Source: Leishmania martiniquensis
Taxonomy: Eukaryota; Euglenozoa; Kinetoplastea; Trypanosomatida; Trypanosomatidae
NCBI RefSeq assembly: GCF_017916325.1
Contig: NC_090161.1
Span: 62,001 to 126,000, forward strand
Direction: 5' to 3'
DNA: 64,000 bases
The position numbers were made by a program, and so were the translations under genes. The notes under the pieces are model-generated. The model made no database searches, was not told where the DNA came from, and saw only the letters and a program-made list of their open reading frames with translations. Positions 9,699 through 19,508 of the stretch are shown here, piece by piece (within the stretch, counting starts at the first letter, position 1; each line of letters begins with the position of its first letter).

Positions 9699-10247
9699 CT
9701 ACTTGAACGGGCGGGCGCTCACCGTGATCCCGGGGATGGCGGACAGGGCGGATATGAGATACTTTTCCATGGCAACGTTGTATGGGCTTTGGTGCGCCCA
9801 CACCTCAATGCGCACAGACTCCTTATACATGGCGCTGCCCTTGTGGCCAATGCGCACAATGTCACACAGGCGCTCGCCCTTGCACGCGTCACGACTGATG
9901 GCCTCCCCCAGCACGACCGCCACAACGTACGTCATGGCCTCCCGGCACTGCGTCTTTGTCTTACAGAAGATGGAGAAGCGCATGCCGCCCGGGAAGCTCT
10001 CAAACTGCGGCTCGATTTTGTTACGGGAGAAGACGAGGTTGTCGTCGTTCGGCAACAGCGTGATGGGCGGCAGTGTATTGATGGTGCTGTACACCTCCTC
10101 AATGGTGGAGACGTAGCCGAGCTCCTTTGTCTCATGCTCGTACTCGCTCCCCTTCGAGGCAGGAATGTAGAAGACGAACCACTTGTCCTTCAGCGGGTGC
10201 AGCGGGGCCGACGAGGTGCCCTCCTTTGTGGAACTGCTATCCCCCAT
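9699..10247 (-). CDS. EIF4E6: translation initiation factor eIF4E, isoform 6 type
   Basis: 182 aa, the smallest class of trypanosomatid eIF4E. The fold is clear: W23 in KWFVFY, then TIEEVYSTI, NKIEPQFES, GGMRFSIF and a C-terminal SVRIEVWAH segment. The human cap-stacking pair Trp56/Trp102 aligns with Tyr36 and Phe82; the spacings 56-73-102 are reproduced exactly as 36-53-82, and the cap-binding Glu103 is kept as Glu83. The T. brucei ortholog binds cap and an eIF4G5 partner (established). The frame is open 32 codons upstream, but that part is Pro/His-rich and unlike eIF4E. Assignment to isoform 6 rests on size, synteny with SIR2RP1 and residue pattern. Confidence 0.88.
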   Translation of the reverse strand: MGDSSSTKEGTSSAPLHPLKDKWFVFYIPASKGSEYEHETKELGYVSTIEEVYSTINTLPPITLLPNDDNLVFSRNKIEPQFESFPGGMRFSIFCKTKTQCREAMTYVVAVVLGEAISRDACKGERLCDIVRIGHKGSAMYKESVRIEVWAHQSPYNVAMEKYLISALSAIPGITVSARPFK

Positions 10248-10923
10248 AGTCGTCCAAGGAGCGCGTTCGGGCGTTGAAGTGTGTGTGTGTGGTGGGGGCG
10301 TTGGTGGGAGGAGAAGACGCAGCAAATGTGGGCAGCACCGCAACGACGAGAATTATGGTAAAAGGCTTTTAGAAAAGTGCGCACGCGTATTTGTATGCCC
10401 TCAGCGTAGACGTGGAGCGCGACGAGTGCAGGCGAAGGAGAAGAGGCTGAGGAAGCCCCAGAGAGTCAGAGGAGGAGGAGGCGGAGAAACTTCAAAATAG
10501 CGTGCAGCGAGCATATATATGTGTTTGTGTCTGTGTGGGCATGTGTCGGAGACGTCTCCAGACGGCATGCATTCGGCGTCACACAAAAAAGCCCTATGCA
10601 CATATGTTGACTGTCCTCGCGCGGCACCTACGTAGGGCAGTCCCTCAGGGACACTCCCACGAGCGTTCACAGAGCGAGAAGAGAGAGGCAAAGATGAGGT
10701 GAAGAGGCCGGGGAAGGGCGTTCGACGACAGAACCCTTGGAGGTGGTGTGCGCAGCGATAGCGAAAAGCACCCGCCGTCTTCCCCCCGCTGTCTGCCCCT
10801 CACTCGGCTACACAAACCGACGGAGCGGTGCAGAGAGACTTTCATTCCTTCATGCTGTTCTTTTAAGCGTCAGTTTGCGTACTCGTGGCTCAGCCACGGC
10901 ACACGCAGGCTCGAGACAGGGCG
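10248..10923. other. intergenic region
   Basis: No gene seen. It includes the eIF4E-6 upstream C/T-rich stretch (10270-10320) and, to the right, the 3' UTR of the 1116-aa gene. Confidence 0.55.
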
Positions 10924-13900
10924 TTAGCCGGTCATCGCAGGAGCAGCACCGCCACGGCCAAGGGAAACGGTGCGCAAGAGTGCCAGCATGTCACGGCCGT
11001 GCTGCTGAATTACGGCGTCGTGCAAGTCTACCATCGCCGCCTCGTTGATGGAGGGTGCCGAGACGTTTGCATGGCTTGACGTGAGAGGTCGCCCACGATA
11101 GGAAGCCATGGCAGACGCGAGCGATTGAAGGGTGCCGATATCCACCTCCGACAGCACGAGCAGGTTGGCGCCGGAGGGCTTGCAGAGTGCCGCGACCACT
11201 TTGCCCAACGCCGCAGCACACGCAGCCTTCGCCATCTCATGGGGTGAAAGGCGAAACACATCGCGGCACAGGTCGAAGATCGCGGAAACAGGCACACGTG
11301 GATACATGGCCAACGCGTACGAGCCGATAAAGTGCAAGGCCGCCACCTGCACAAGCGCGTCTTGCGTGCTGTGGCAAAGAGCAACGAGAACATCATAGAG
11401 GGATGTGTGATGCCTGCGCCGATACGAGTCGTCGAGGTTGCGCAGGGTGCGGTCATCTTCGTCGTAGTCTGTCCACGACAGGAGGATGTCGAGCACACGC
11501 ACGCGCAGTCGACAGCGTCTCGATACCGCGGCAGCCTCCGTGACGGCTTTGCCGCCCGTAGACGAGGCCAGCCAGGGCGGCAGATGGTCCTCTGCAAGCA
11601 CGGACCACAACAGGTCCGCCATGTATGACGAATCCTTCGAGTCGAAGCGGTACATGCCAAGCCATGTCACGCAGTGAACGGCGCGCAGCGCAGCGCCGAC
11701 GTCATCCGTCTCGAACAGCACACGTACGAGGAGGACCAAGAGGGTCTGGGTCGTAGTGTATAGGGCGTGGGGATTGGTGACATCCACGATCACATCGTCC
11801 ACGCGGCGAGCAAGCGTCGCAAGCAATACGGCGACGTCGACAGCAGAGCGGGTGTCCAGTGCGGCCCGAAGTTTCTCAGCCAGCTGATACCACTCCACAC
11901 GAACGACAGTAATCACCTCGCTCTGTCTGTGACTTTGGTCGTGCGACAGCTGCTCCTCCAACTCTAACGACGCCAGGCGCTCTTCGATACGCTCGAGGCA
12001 GGTTTCGAGTGCTTGCCGAACACGGACAGTGAGAGACAACAGCGCGTCGTCACCGGTAACCATGGAGGCCCATGCCTCGGTACCCTCAGCAGGCGTATCC
12101 GACAGCGTCAGCGACGCCAGGATGGTGCGGCTGCACTGTTTCAGGCGCGACAGCCTAAGTCGCCTTTCCGCGACCGAGTCGCCTGCGCCGAGGTGCACCT
12201 CGATGCATCCCGCTGAGAGCATATTCTCCATGAGTCCCAGAGCCCATCGGTAAAGGGCACCGGAGAGCCTCAGAATGCGGCCAAGCAGCTCCAGTGTAGA
12301 GGCAAGGGACGCGCTATACGAACCAAAGAGGGCCTCTGGCGCCGCCTCGAATGAAAGGCGCTCCAGCACGGCAACCAGCGGGGCGGTGTCGGCCTCCACT
12401 GGCGGTGCACTGATGAGCGATGGCGTTGCCACCGACAGGCACGTCATCTCCGTCAGCCGTGGCGCCGGGGGCAGAGCCAGGTGGTCCACGCCAGAAGCAA
12501 ACAACTCCAGGAGACATGTCTCCACGGCGGCATCCACACATGCATGCACGAAGCCGGGAGTGGTGGCCGCGACATCCAGCAGCAACCACTCCAGCCCAGC
12601 GGCAAGACGCTCACGCCGGCACACGTCTCTCGTATAGCGCAGATGCGGCTGCAGCAGAGTTCCTGGTAGGTAGCAGTGTGGACGTGCTTCGCCGCACGCC
12701 ATCACCAAGGCGCGCCCACACACATCGTAGATAGACGGGTTAGATAGCATCTCCGTCAAGAGGATGCGCAGCGACGCGGGTAACAACGGCGAAACAAAGC
12801 GCACCGCGTCGCTTTCGCCGAGAAGTCTTCCAGAGAAGAGCGCGCAGAGGCTAAGGAGCCCGGCAGCGGTGGCAGACAGCACCAGTGCCGCGGCATCAGT
12901 GCCAGCGCCCAATGAAACCCCTTTGAGGAGTGTGCTGAGACGAGCGAGAGCGGCAATGACATCTTTCTCTTCGACAAGGGTGTCGCTACGAAGGGACAGG
13001 CAACCGAAACCGGGAGAGAGCACGTACTTGTTCGTGTAGAAGAACTGTCGATAGAAGCGAGGAAAGTCGTGGCTACTGCGAGGCGGGAGTCGTACAAGGG
13101 CATTGATCAGCTTTGTGAGGCCGAGGTGCAGGCGCTGCTCTACTGTTTCGGCGGGCAGCCGGAGATTCGCGGCACCAACCAGCGACAGGAAACGCGGCTG
13201 CGCAGTAGCAGCGGCACCCGCTGATGTTGACGGGGCGCCTGCAGTGGCGCCAGCGTGCTCCTGGAGAAGCGCAAGCAAGTGTGGGGCGAGCAGTCGAGCA
13301 TGCTCCTCAGCTGACAAGGCCGTCGCCACGCGTACCACGATAACTGTCTCAGCGCCGTCCTCCTTCCCTGACACCGATGAGAGGTTTCGGTGGCCAACAG
13401 GCTCGCCTGGTTGCTGCTGCCGCCACCACAGCCTGGAGACTGGCGATGTAAGCAACTGCACCAACAAGTGCGCTGCTTCGCCTGTCATGTCCGCCTCTAC
13501 TTTGTCGTTCAGCAGAAGGATGCGAAGCAGCGCCCGCACCCCGTTCGGCCGAGTGAGTACGAGGCCCGTCAATGTGCCCCTGAGGAGTTGCTTGCGACTG
13601 GCGAACCGCTTTTGCGCAAACAAGTCCGCGGCGATGTGATTCTCCGCCACAGGTGAAGGCTCTGTCGCCCCTGGTTGGTCGGCAGTGGCTGACAGCGTCG
13701 ACCCCGTCACCGACAGTGGGCCCGGCAAGCCTGGGTCAAGCAACGGGTAAAGCGCCTGCAGTATAACGTGCAAGGGAAGAGTTGCGGGAGACCAGCATGT
13801 GTAGAGGAAGACAAGCCCGCAAAATCGACGTTGCTCTGCACTGACGTAGAAGTTGGACGCATTGGAGTCGTTAACCGCCGCCTCGCACGCAGGCGGCGTC

Positions 13901-14274
13901 GGCGGGACAATGTAGGTCGTAGGCAGCGACGCCGGATCCAGCAGGTACAAACACGCCGCCAGGACGTCCTGCGTGTACGTTGTCAGAACAAACCACATCT
14001 CCGGCGAAGCAGCCGTGCGCTCATCCGGCAAAGGTGCTGCGCCGGCGCCCGGGGGCAGGCTGGATGGGATGTGCGCCTTAGAGTAGTAGAAGGGCAGATA
14101 GAAGTCTCTGTAGAGCCGGTAGAGGGAGACGTACACGATCATCTCCGTCTGCGGACTATCCGCGAGTAGAGCGCAGCGCAGGTGTTCGCGGAGTTGGAGC
14201 ACGCCCTCGTGCAAGTGGCGCAAATAAACGACCGAGAGTTGGTCGGCGTGCGCATTAGAAGCGCTCGTGTCCAT
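10924..14274 (-). CDS. large helical-repeat (HEAT-like) protein, possibly TANGO6/RTP1-related
   Basis: 1116 aa, Leu/Ala-rich, with a solenoid-like pattern of amphipathic helices throughout; no signal peptide, catalytic motif or convincing membrane span. About 230-270 there is a segment resembling the RTP1/TANGO6 pattern (LLRGTLTGLVLTRPNGVRAL), and the last 250 residues look like ordinary HEAT repeats (for example VQVAALHFIGSYALAM). TANGO6/Rtp1 proteins assist RNA polymerase II assembly and nuclear import and influence Golgi organisation. The match is by eye and weak; another HEAT scaffold is equally possible. A predicted splice acceptor 48 nt upstream supports the first Met. Confidence 0.75.
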   Translation of the reverse strand: MDTSASNAHADQLSVVYLRHLHEGVLQLREHLRCALLADSPQTEMIVYVSLYRLYRDFYLPFYYSKAHIPSSLPPGAGAAPLPDERTAASPEMWFVLTTYTQDVLAACLYLLDPASLPTTYIVPPTPPACEAAVNDSNASNFYVSAEQRRFCGLVFLYTCWSPATLPLHVILQALYPLLDPGLPGPLSVTGSTLSATADQPGATEPSPVAENHIAADLFAQKRFASRKQLLRGTLTGLVLTRPNGVRALLRILLLNDKVEADMTGEAAHLLVQLLTSPVSRLWWRQQQPGEPVGHRNLSSVSGKEDGAETVIVVRVATALSAEEHARLLAPHLLALLQEHAGATAGAPSTSAGAAATAQPRFLSLVGAANLRLPAETVEQRLHLGLTKLINALVRLPPRSSHDFPRFYRQFFYTNKYVLSPGFGCLSLRSDTLVEEKDVIAALARLSTLLKGVSLGAGTDAAALVLSATAAGLLSLCALFSGRLLGESDAVRFVSPLLPASLRILLTEMLSNPSIYDVCGRALVMACGEARPHCYLPGTLLQPHLRYTRDVCRRERLAAGLEWLLLDVAATTPGFVHACVDAAVETCLLELFASGVDHLALPPAPRLTEMTCLSVATPSLISAPPVEADTAPLVAVLERLSFEAAPEALFGSYSASLASTLELLGRILRLSGALYRWALGLMENMLSAGCIEVHLGAGDSVAERRLRLSRLKQCSRTILASLTLSDTPAEGTEAWASMVTGDDALLSLTVRVRQALETCLERIEERLASLELEEQLSHDQSHRQSEVITVVRVEWYQLAEKLRAALDTRSAVDVAVLLATLARRVDDVIVDVTNPHALYTTTQTLLVLLVRVLFETDDVGAALRAVHCVTWLGMYRFDSKDSSYMADLLWSVLAEDHLPPWLASSTGGKAVTEAAAVSRRCRLRVRVLDILLSWTDYDEDDRTLRNLDDSYRRRHHTSLYDVLVALCHSTQDALVQVAALHFIGSYALAMYPRVPVSAIFDLCRDVFRLSPHEMAKAACAAALGKVVAALCKPSGANLLVLSEVDIGTLQSLASAMASYRGRPLTSSHANVSAPSINEAAMVDLHDAVIQQHGRDMLALLRTVSLGRGGAAPAMTG

Positions 14275-14709
14275 CTCCCGATTGCACCGCGCCGATCAGC
14301 CGCAAGACTCCTCTCAAGCATTGAAAAAAAAAAGGACATGGAAACGACCAATAGGACAGGGAGGACAAGCAGAGGCGGATGTGGCAGGCGAAGGGAAGAA
14401 TGGAGGTGCTACAGGCGTGCCTCTGCGCAGCACAGCTCAAGTCGAAGGTGCAAGAGAGCCGCGTCGGCGCCTCATGTGGCCACGTAAATGATGACGGGAG
14501 GGATGCAGACGGTGTCGGCAACTCGACGAAGAGAAGGCGAAGGCGCGCACTGGAGACGACCTTCAGAGAAAGCGCACGACGTCTGCGAAAAAAAAAGAAA
14601 AAAGAGAGCGGAGAATACCTCTCTTGCTCCCTGTGACAGTTGTGTGTGTGAGCTCAGACTCAGGCCGCGCGGAGAGCGCACACCCGCATATATCAGCACC
14701 ATGTCCCCC
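14275..14709. other. intergenic region
   Basis: Short spacer with a T10 tract on the minus strand (14343-14333) serving the 1116-aa gene, then the 3' UTR of the next gene with an A-rich plus-strand patch near 14590-14602. No gene seen. Confidence 0.6.
14323..14343 (-). promoter_or_regulatory. predicted trans-splice acceptor, 1116-aa gene
   Basis: Minus strand: T-rich run followed by the first AG at 14324-14323, 48 nt before the ATG at 14274. Confidence 0.5.
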
Positions 14710-16734
14710 TCAGCCCGTACCTTGGCGGCAACGTTCCTCCTCCTCACGCAGCTCCACTAAATCCTCAGGCCATACCTTCGAAGTGAGCTCGCAGACACCG
14801 GTTGTGCAGAGGCGCGTGAGGTTCGCCTTCGCGCTCACCTGCAGCGCGCAGAGATCGTCAAAGCGGTCCTCCTCGATGAACATCGTACCCAGCGCCTTCC
14901 AGTAAGGGTAGCTTTTCTGTCGGAGCGAAAGCTGACCATGCTCACCAGCTAGTCGACGCGCCTCAACGACGTACGGCACCATCTTGTCCGTTACGAGCAG
15001 CTGCACAGAGGTTACCATATCTTTGTAAACACGAGGAATGCCCACCAAAGGCACCAGTGACGGGTTCGCTGGCTCCCGCCGGAGCAGGTAGGCAAGGATG
15101 CCGTCTTCCTCCTCCCAGTTGGTGGCCAAGAAGCTGCGCGTAAAGGCGTCGAAGCCCGTGGTGGAGAACATGACGAGTGAGCACAGTTCTAAAAGCTCCC
15201 CAAGGCACTGCAGAGGAAAGATGAGGGATGCGCACAGGAACGTGCAAACGCGGGAGCGCCGCAACCGAGAAGAATGGTGCCCTGAGGATGCCGCCTTTTT
15301 CGCTAGCTCGTCCATCACCGTCTTCAGCTTTCGGCGTCGCCGCTGCCAGTGCGGGCTGTCGGCGCCGAAGGCGCCGTGGGCGAAGCAGTGCTCGCCCAGT
15401 TCCGGCGCCTCACCCATCAGCAAGGGGAGTAGGAGCTTCACCACAACCGTGTGCATGGGTGGCACTCCGCCCAGCTCACGACTATGTACTTTGTCCAGTT
15501 TACGCACCACACCTAACGCGAGGTGCGTGACGGCGCTGCTCCGTGCGTAGTTGGGGAAGAGAGCTTTACCGCCGCTGCGGTATACATCCGCCAGCAAGTA
15601 CCAGTCGCACTCATCCAATTCATCGAGTTTACTCAACGCCTGGTCGCGCCACTGCGCGCTTGCTGCGTACCAGCCAACCAGTGACGTCATCTCCCGCGCG
15701 GCGACGCGGGTTTCCTCGAACGCGCGTTTGTGCACCGCCAGCAGCTCGCGCAGCTTCAGCAGCTGTTGCCGCATCGACTCGGATGTGACGCGCTGGTCGT
15801 ACAAGGCGCTGAAGAGGCCATCGTTTCGGTCGAGCAAGTCCCACAGAAGAAGGCGCGCATACGGGGAAAGACCTTTGAGGGAGCCGTACGCGTCCAGGTG
15901 CGTTGTCAGCACCACGTACGCGCGGTGCAGCAGCTCTTCATCTACCATAAAGTCATCCGCCGCGAAGGAAGCCGCCTTCTTTGGGAGGGAGAAGATGCGG
16001 TACTCGTCCAGGACTGCTTTGCGCCTCTTCGGCTCCGAAAGCTGCACCACCGTGTTAACCTCCGTATGAGAGTGAAATCGGGGCAGCACCACCTCGAACC
16101 CCACGCGCTTGCGTGAGTGCTCCTCTTCAGAGCGCTTGTCACCCTCGCAGCGCACCGGCAACGGCATCACCAGCGACGCCCGCTCACTGTACGAGTAACC
16201 CTGCACGTCCTCCTCGAGGAGCAGCTCAGCCAAGTAGCCTGCAAGCGGGCCAAACTCGGCCTCAGGAAAGCCCTGCTCCTCTAGGAAGCGCTGCAGAGAG
16301 CGGCAGAGCACCACAGCCCCACCGTCTGCGGCGTCCCTCACACACCCCTGCAGCGATGTGAGGAAGGAATCCCTATATACTTTGAATCTGCTGGCAGCGT
16401 GCATGCGCTCCTCCTCTGTGAGGTGGCGCTCCGCCACTGTCCAAATGACCCCCACGGAGGACGCGAAACTCGCCAGGATCGCAGGCCGCGCCTCAGGTGC
16501 CGCCTTGACGAGTGTCAGGCAGGTGCTGTGAATCTCGTGCATGAGGCGGTAGAACAGCACGATGCTCACATTGTTCCACAGAAAGCCGCCGAAGTCAGCA
16601 GTTCCCTCCGACTGGTGCGAGGACGGCGACCGTGACGGGGTCGTCGGTGTGCTAGCGAGGACGGTGGTGATAGCCAATGCTCCATCGTCGGCCGCCGTTA
16701 CCGCGGCGCTGCCTCGATCACGTTTGCGCGACAT
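14710..16734 (-). CDS. conserved hypothetical protein, unknown function (674 aa)
   Basis: Not recognised. It starts with a basic MSRKRDRG that could act as a nuclear signal, followed by a Ser/Thr/Pro-rich linker (about residues 15-45). The rest is alpha-helical with many Leu/Arg residues and conserved-looking blocks such as GFLWNNVSIVLFYRLMHEIH and LLLWDLLDRNDGLF. A hydrophobic stretch (about 515-545, VCTFLCASLIFPLQCLGELL) could be a membrane segment or a buried helix. A 54-codon upstream extension is open, but I prefer the Met at 16734 because the upstream part is short and unlike the rest; no direct evidence decides it. Confidence 0.7.
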   Translation of the reverse strand: MSRKRDRGSAAVTAADDGALAITTVLASTPTTPSRSPSSHQSEGTADFGGFLWNNVSIVLFYRLMHEIHSTCLTLVKAAPEARPAILASFASSVGVIWTVAERHLTEEERMHAASRFKVYRDSFLTSLQGCVRDAADGGAVVLCRSLQRFLEEQGFPEAEFGPLAGYLAELLLEEDVQGYSYSERASLVMPLPVRCEGDKRSEEEHSRKRVGFEVVLPRFHSHTEVNTVVQLSEPKRRKAVLDEYRIFSLPKKAASFAADDFMVDEELLHRAYVVLTTHLDAYGSLKGLSPYARLLLWDLLDRNDGLFSALYDQRVTSESMRQQLLKLRELLAVHKRAFEETRVAAREMTSLVGWYAASAQWRDQALSKLDELDECDWYLLADVYRSGGKALFPNYARSSAVTHLALGVVRKLDKVHSRELGGVPPMHTVVVKLLLPLLMGEAPELGEHCFAHGAFGADSPHWQRRRRKLKTVMDELAKKAASSGHHSSRLRRSRVCTFLCASLIFPLQCLGELLELCSLVMFSTTGFDAFTRSFLATNWEEEDGILAYLLRREPANPSLVPLVGIPRVYKDMVTSVQLLVTDKMVPYVVEARRLAGEHGQLSLRQKSYPYWKALGTMFIEEDRFDDLCALQVSAKANLTRLCTTGVCELTSKVWPEDLVELREEEERCRQGTG

Positions 16735-17684
16735 GACGTCAAGCAGAGGGCGTTCCGCTGCCGCGCCGTTAGGTCGGCTATGCCTTTCGGTAACGAGCGG
16801 TATGCTGTCACTTTCTAAAGTAAGCAGCACACACCAAAAAATGAGAGCAGAGACGCAAGTAGGAAGAGCTTGCTGTACGGTGTCCGGTAGAATCAAGCGC
16901 GCTCCCGCGCACCAGACGGCAGTATTGGCACTTAATGCTGTGGTGTCTTTCCTCCTCTATTCAACGTCCGCCACATCGTGGCTGGCGTGTGGCAGGCGTC
17001 CAATGACGAGGTGGGGAGATGAATCATTCGCGTTGAAAGAGTGGGGTCGAAAGAGCTGCGAAAAAAAAAAAAGAAATGGAGCGCGTCATCGGCATCCCTC
17101 GCCTTCTTTTGCACAAAACGGTGTGCAGGTGAGGGCGCGGCTACTGAAGGAGGACTTTGCCCCTCCTCTTCCTCCTCCCTCACCCTCCTCTCCCCATCGC
17201 GTGCGGCCCCCGTGCCTGTGGCAGCCGCTGACGTGCACGCTTGCATCTGAAAGCGACACGTCTTCATTAGCGGGAGCGGAAGTGGATCGGGGCTGGAGCG
17301 GCCACAAAGTGTGGGCGCACGTCGGCGAGTGTTTTGTTTCCGCGAGCGCGACGTTATTGCCCCTTAGCAGTTACGCAAACATGGAAGGCGCGACAGCGAC
17401 GAGAGCCGCGACGGTGCACAATCCCGCACGCCCGCTCCAGGCGCCGGCGGCTGTGGTGCCGTGTGGATAGGGAAGGGGGAGCCGAGCGAGGAGGAAAGCA
17501 GGCAGCAGCGGCGGCGGTGGCTGGATCCGGGAGTGCGCTGACTTCACCCTCTTTTCCGGCACCGCCAAGGACGCTCCCCTCCCTCCGGTGTCCCGGACTG
17601 CCGCATATCTGACATTCGGCGAAACCGCCACACACGCGTACGAAAAGAGCAACGGCAACGAAGACGACGGCGACGGAGAGGGGC
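16735..17684. other. intergenic region
   Basis: No gene seen. A plus-strand A12 run near 17061 marks a minus-strand T tract. The right part is the EngA 3' UTR. Confidence 0.55.
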
Positions 17685-19508
17685 TCAGATGTAATCGGGA
17701 TTGGAGTCCTTCACCTCCTGTACGAGCCGCAGGGGCACACCGCGGAAGTCGAACTCCTCCGTGATGGCGTTCTTCAGCATTTCTTGAAGTGCCTTTGGCA
17801 GCTGACTCTCCTCCCTCTTTGTCTGCAGCTGCAAAGGAAGGTTGGGGGGACGAGTGCTGATCTGCGTGATGCGCCCAATCCGTGCCACGTGGTACGGAAT
17901 GACCACAGACTTTTCCAGCTTGCGCCAGAACCTAGTCAGCTCCGAGCGCCGCACGCGCCTGTTCCACGTGTCGTACAGCGCCAGCACCTGATCCATGAGT
18001 AGGGTAAGGTTCATACCAGTGTGCGCGGAGACCACCACCGCGTTGCTGTACTTGACTTCCTGCACTTGCCGCTTGATCTTGAAGTCGATAGCCTCAGCGG
18101 TGGCGCTTTGGTCCAGAACCGCGTCCCACTTGTTCGCGCACAGCACGAACGGGCGGCCCTCTTGCGCCACTTTGTGCAAGATGGACATATCGTACTTGTT
18201 CGGGTGGCCCTCCGTGGCGTCGAACACCACAATGACGACGTGCGCGTATCGAATCTCCTTCAGCGAGAGCTCGTGGATGCGGCTGAGAAACTCGCGATCT
18301 GTGCGGTACCGCTGACGCGCCAGTCCAGCTGTGTCGATGAGCTTCAGCTTCTTGCCCTTATACGTGCAGGCGATTTCGATGGGATCACGGGTAGTGTTAG
18401 TCTCCTCAGCGGCGCGGTTCCGCTCGTAGCCAAGAAGGCGGTTCACAAGGCTCGTCTTGCCGCTGTTTGTGCGACCAACGATGGCCACGCGGATGTACCG
18501 GTCGGTGCAATTGCGATATCGAATTTCTTCCATGGCCGCCTCGTCGCCGCTCATGGCGAGCTCCTCCATGTCCCAGTCGTTCTCCACTTTGCGCATGGCG
18601 TGGATGTGGTAGAGCGGCTCGAGCACGGCGGACAGCATATCAAGCCCCTCCCGCTGGCGCGCGGAGAACGGGACAGCGTTGCCGAGGCCGAGGCCGTTGT
18701 AGACATCCAGCACGAGCGCCTCCTCCTCCTCCGGCACAAGGTCCATCTTGTTCACCAGCAGGCATGTTGGCATCTTCTTGGCGGCCAGGTATTGGATCAG
18801 GTCATGCTCCTCCGCAGTCACGTCTTCGTCCACGGCGGTCACAAAGATCGCAGCGTCGGCGGTCTCCACGGTGCGGAAGGCCTCCTCGACCAGCTTGCCA
18901 CCAACCAGACCAGGGGTGTCGATAACGGTGAAGTGCAGGTCGTCCAGCACCGCGTGCGCCTCTACGCAGTCGCGCGTGATGCCGTTGAAGTTCTTTACGA
19001 CGTTTTTCTTCGCCGGCATCGTTGGATCTTGGCAGAGCAGATTGAACAGAGACGACTTGCCGCTGTTCATACGGCCGACAATGGCAACGCGAAGGCGTTG
19101 ATCGCCCAGCGTCTTGACCACCGGCGTCCAGCCGGCAACGCGCCGACGCTGCTCATCGGTGCGCTCGGAGACCTCCATGGCGGGGGAAATATCATTCAGT
19201 CGGCTGCCGGACCTCTTCACCTCCTCGCGCCAGTTGAAGTGCAAGCCGTCTCGGATTTGCTTACGCCGCGGCAGCGCATTCGCAAAGGCATTCGATCCCT
19301 TAGTCGTCGCCGACACCGTTGGTGCAGCGACGGAGGTCGTGGTCAATGGCGCGCGAGGACCGTTAGTTGACGCGAAGCCTCGACAGGCGCAGACGAGAGA
19401 TGTGGAGGCCGACGCGACGGCAGTGCCCGAGCCCAATGGCAAGCGGTACGCCGACAAAACGTCCCGTGCCGCATGGGCAGCGAAAGACATGAAGCGTGCT
19501 AGGCGCAT
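17685..19508 (-). CDS. EngA: mitochondrial EngA/Der-type double GTPase
   Basis: 607 aa with two tandem TrmE-Era-EngA-YihA GTPase domains. Domain 1 (about 138-300): G1 GRMNSGKSS, G3 DTPG, G4 NKMD. Domain 2 (about 340-510): G1 GRTNSGKTS, G3 DTAG, G4 NKWD. A KH-like domain follows to the end. The N terminus (Arg/Ala/Ser-rich, MRLARFMSFAAHAARD) fits a mitochondrial targeting peptide, which decided the start at 19508 over an open 51-codon extension. Bacterial EngA matures the large ribosomal subunit, and a mitochondrial EngA is part of trypanosomal mitoribosomal large-subunit assembly intermediates (established for T. brucei). Domain 1 reads ITRDC after a Gly-rich switch, so both GTPases look functional. 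Confidence 0.93.
   Translation of the reverse strand: MRLARFMSFAAHAARDVLSAYRLPLGSGTAVASASTSLVCACRGFASTNGPRAPLTTTSVAAPTVSATTKGSNAFANALPRRKQIRDGLHFNWREEVKRSGSRLNDISPAMEVSERTDEQRRRVAGWTPVVKTLGDQRLRVAIVGRMNSGKSSLFNLLCQDPTMPAKKNVVKNFNGITRDCVEAHAVLDDLHFTVIDTPGLVGGKLVEEAFRTVETADAAIFVTAVDEDVTAEEHDLIQYLAAKKMPTCLLVNKMDLVPEEEEALVLDVYNGLGLGNAVPFSARQREGLDMLSAVLEPLYHIHAMRKVENDWDMEELAMSGDEAAMEEIRYRNCTDRYIRVAIVGRTNSGKTSLVNRLLGYERNRAAEETNTTRDPIEIACTYKGKKLKLIDTAGLARQRYRTDREFLSRIHELSLKEIRYAHVVIVVFDATEGHPNKYDMSILHKVAQEGRPFVLCANKWDAVLDQSATAEAIDFKIKRQVQEVKYSNAVVVSAHTGMNLTLLMDQVLALYDTWNRRVRRSELTRFWRKLEKSVVIPYHVARIGRITQISTRPPNLPLQLQTKREESQLPKALQEMLKNAITEEFDFRGVPLRLVQEVKDSNPDYI

Noticed and set aside
9427..10116. A 229-codon plus-strand frame across the eIF4E-6 gene
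   Set aside because: Antisense shadow of eIF4E-6.
16562..17470. A 302-codon plus-strand frame
   Set aside because: It runs through the antisense of the 674-aa gene's start and into intergenic DNA; composition and strand do not fit.
18021..19370. A 449-codon plus-strand frame opposite EngA
   Set aside because: It is the exact antisense of a clearly conserved GTPase gene and shows mirror composition (Val/Leu/His-rich) without any motif.
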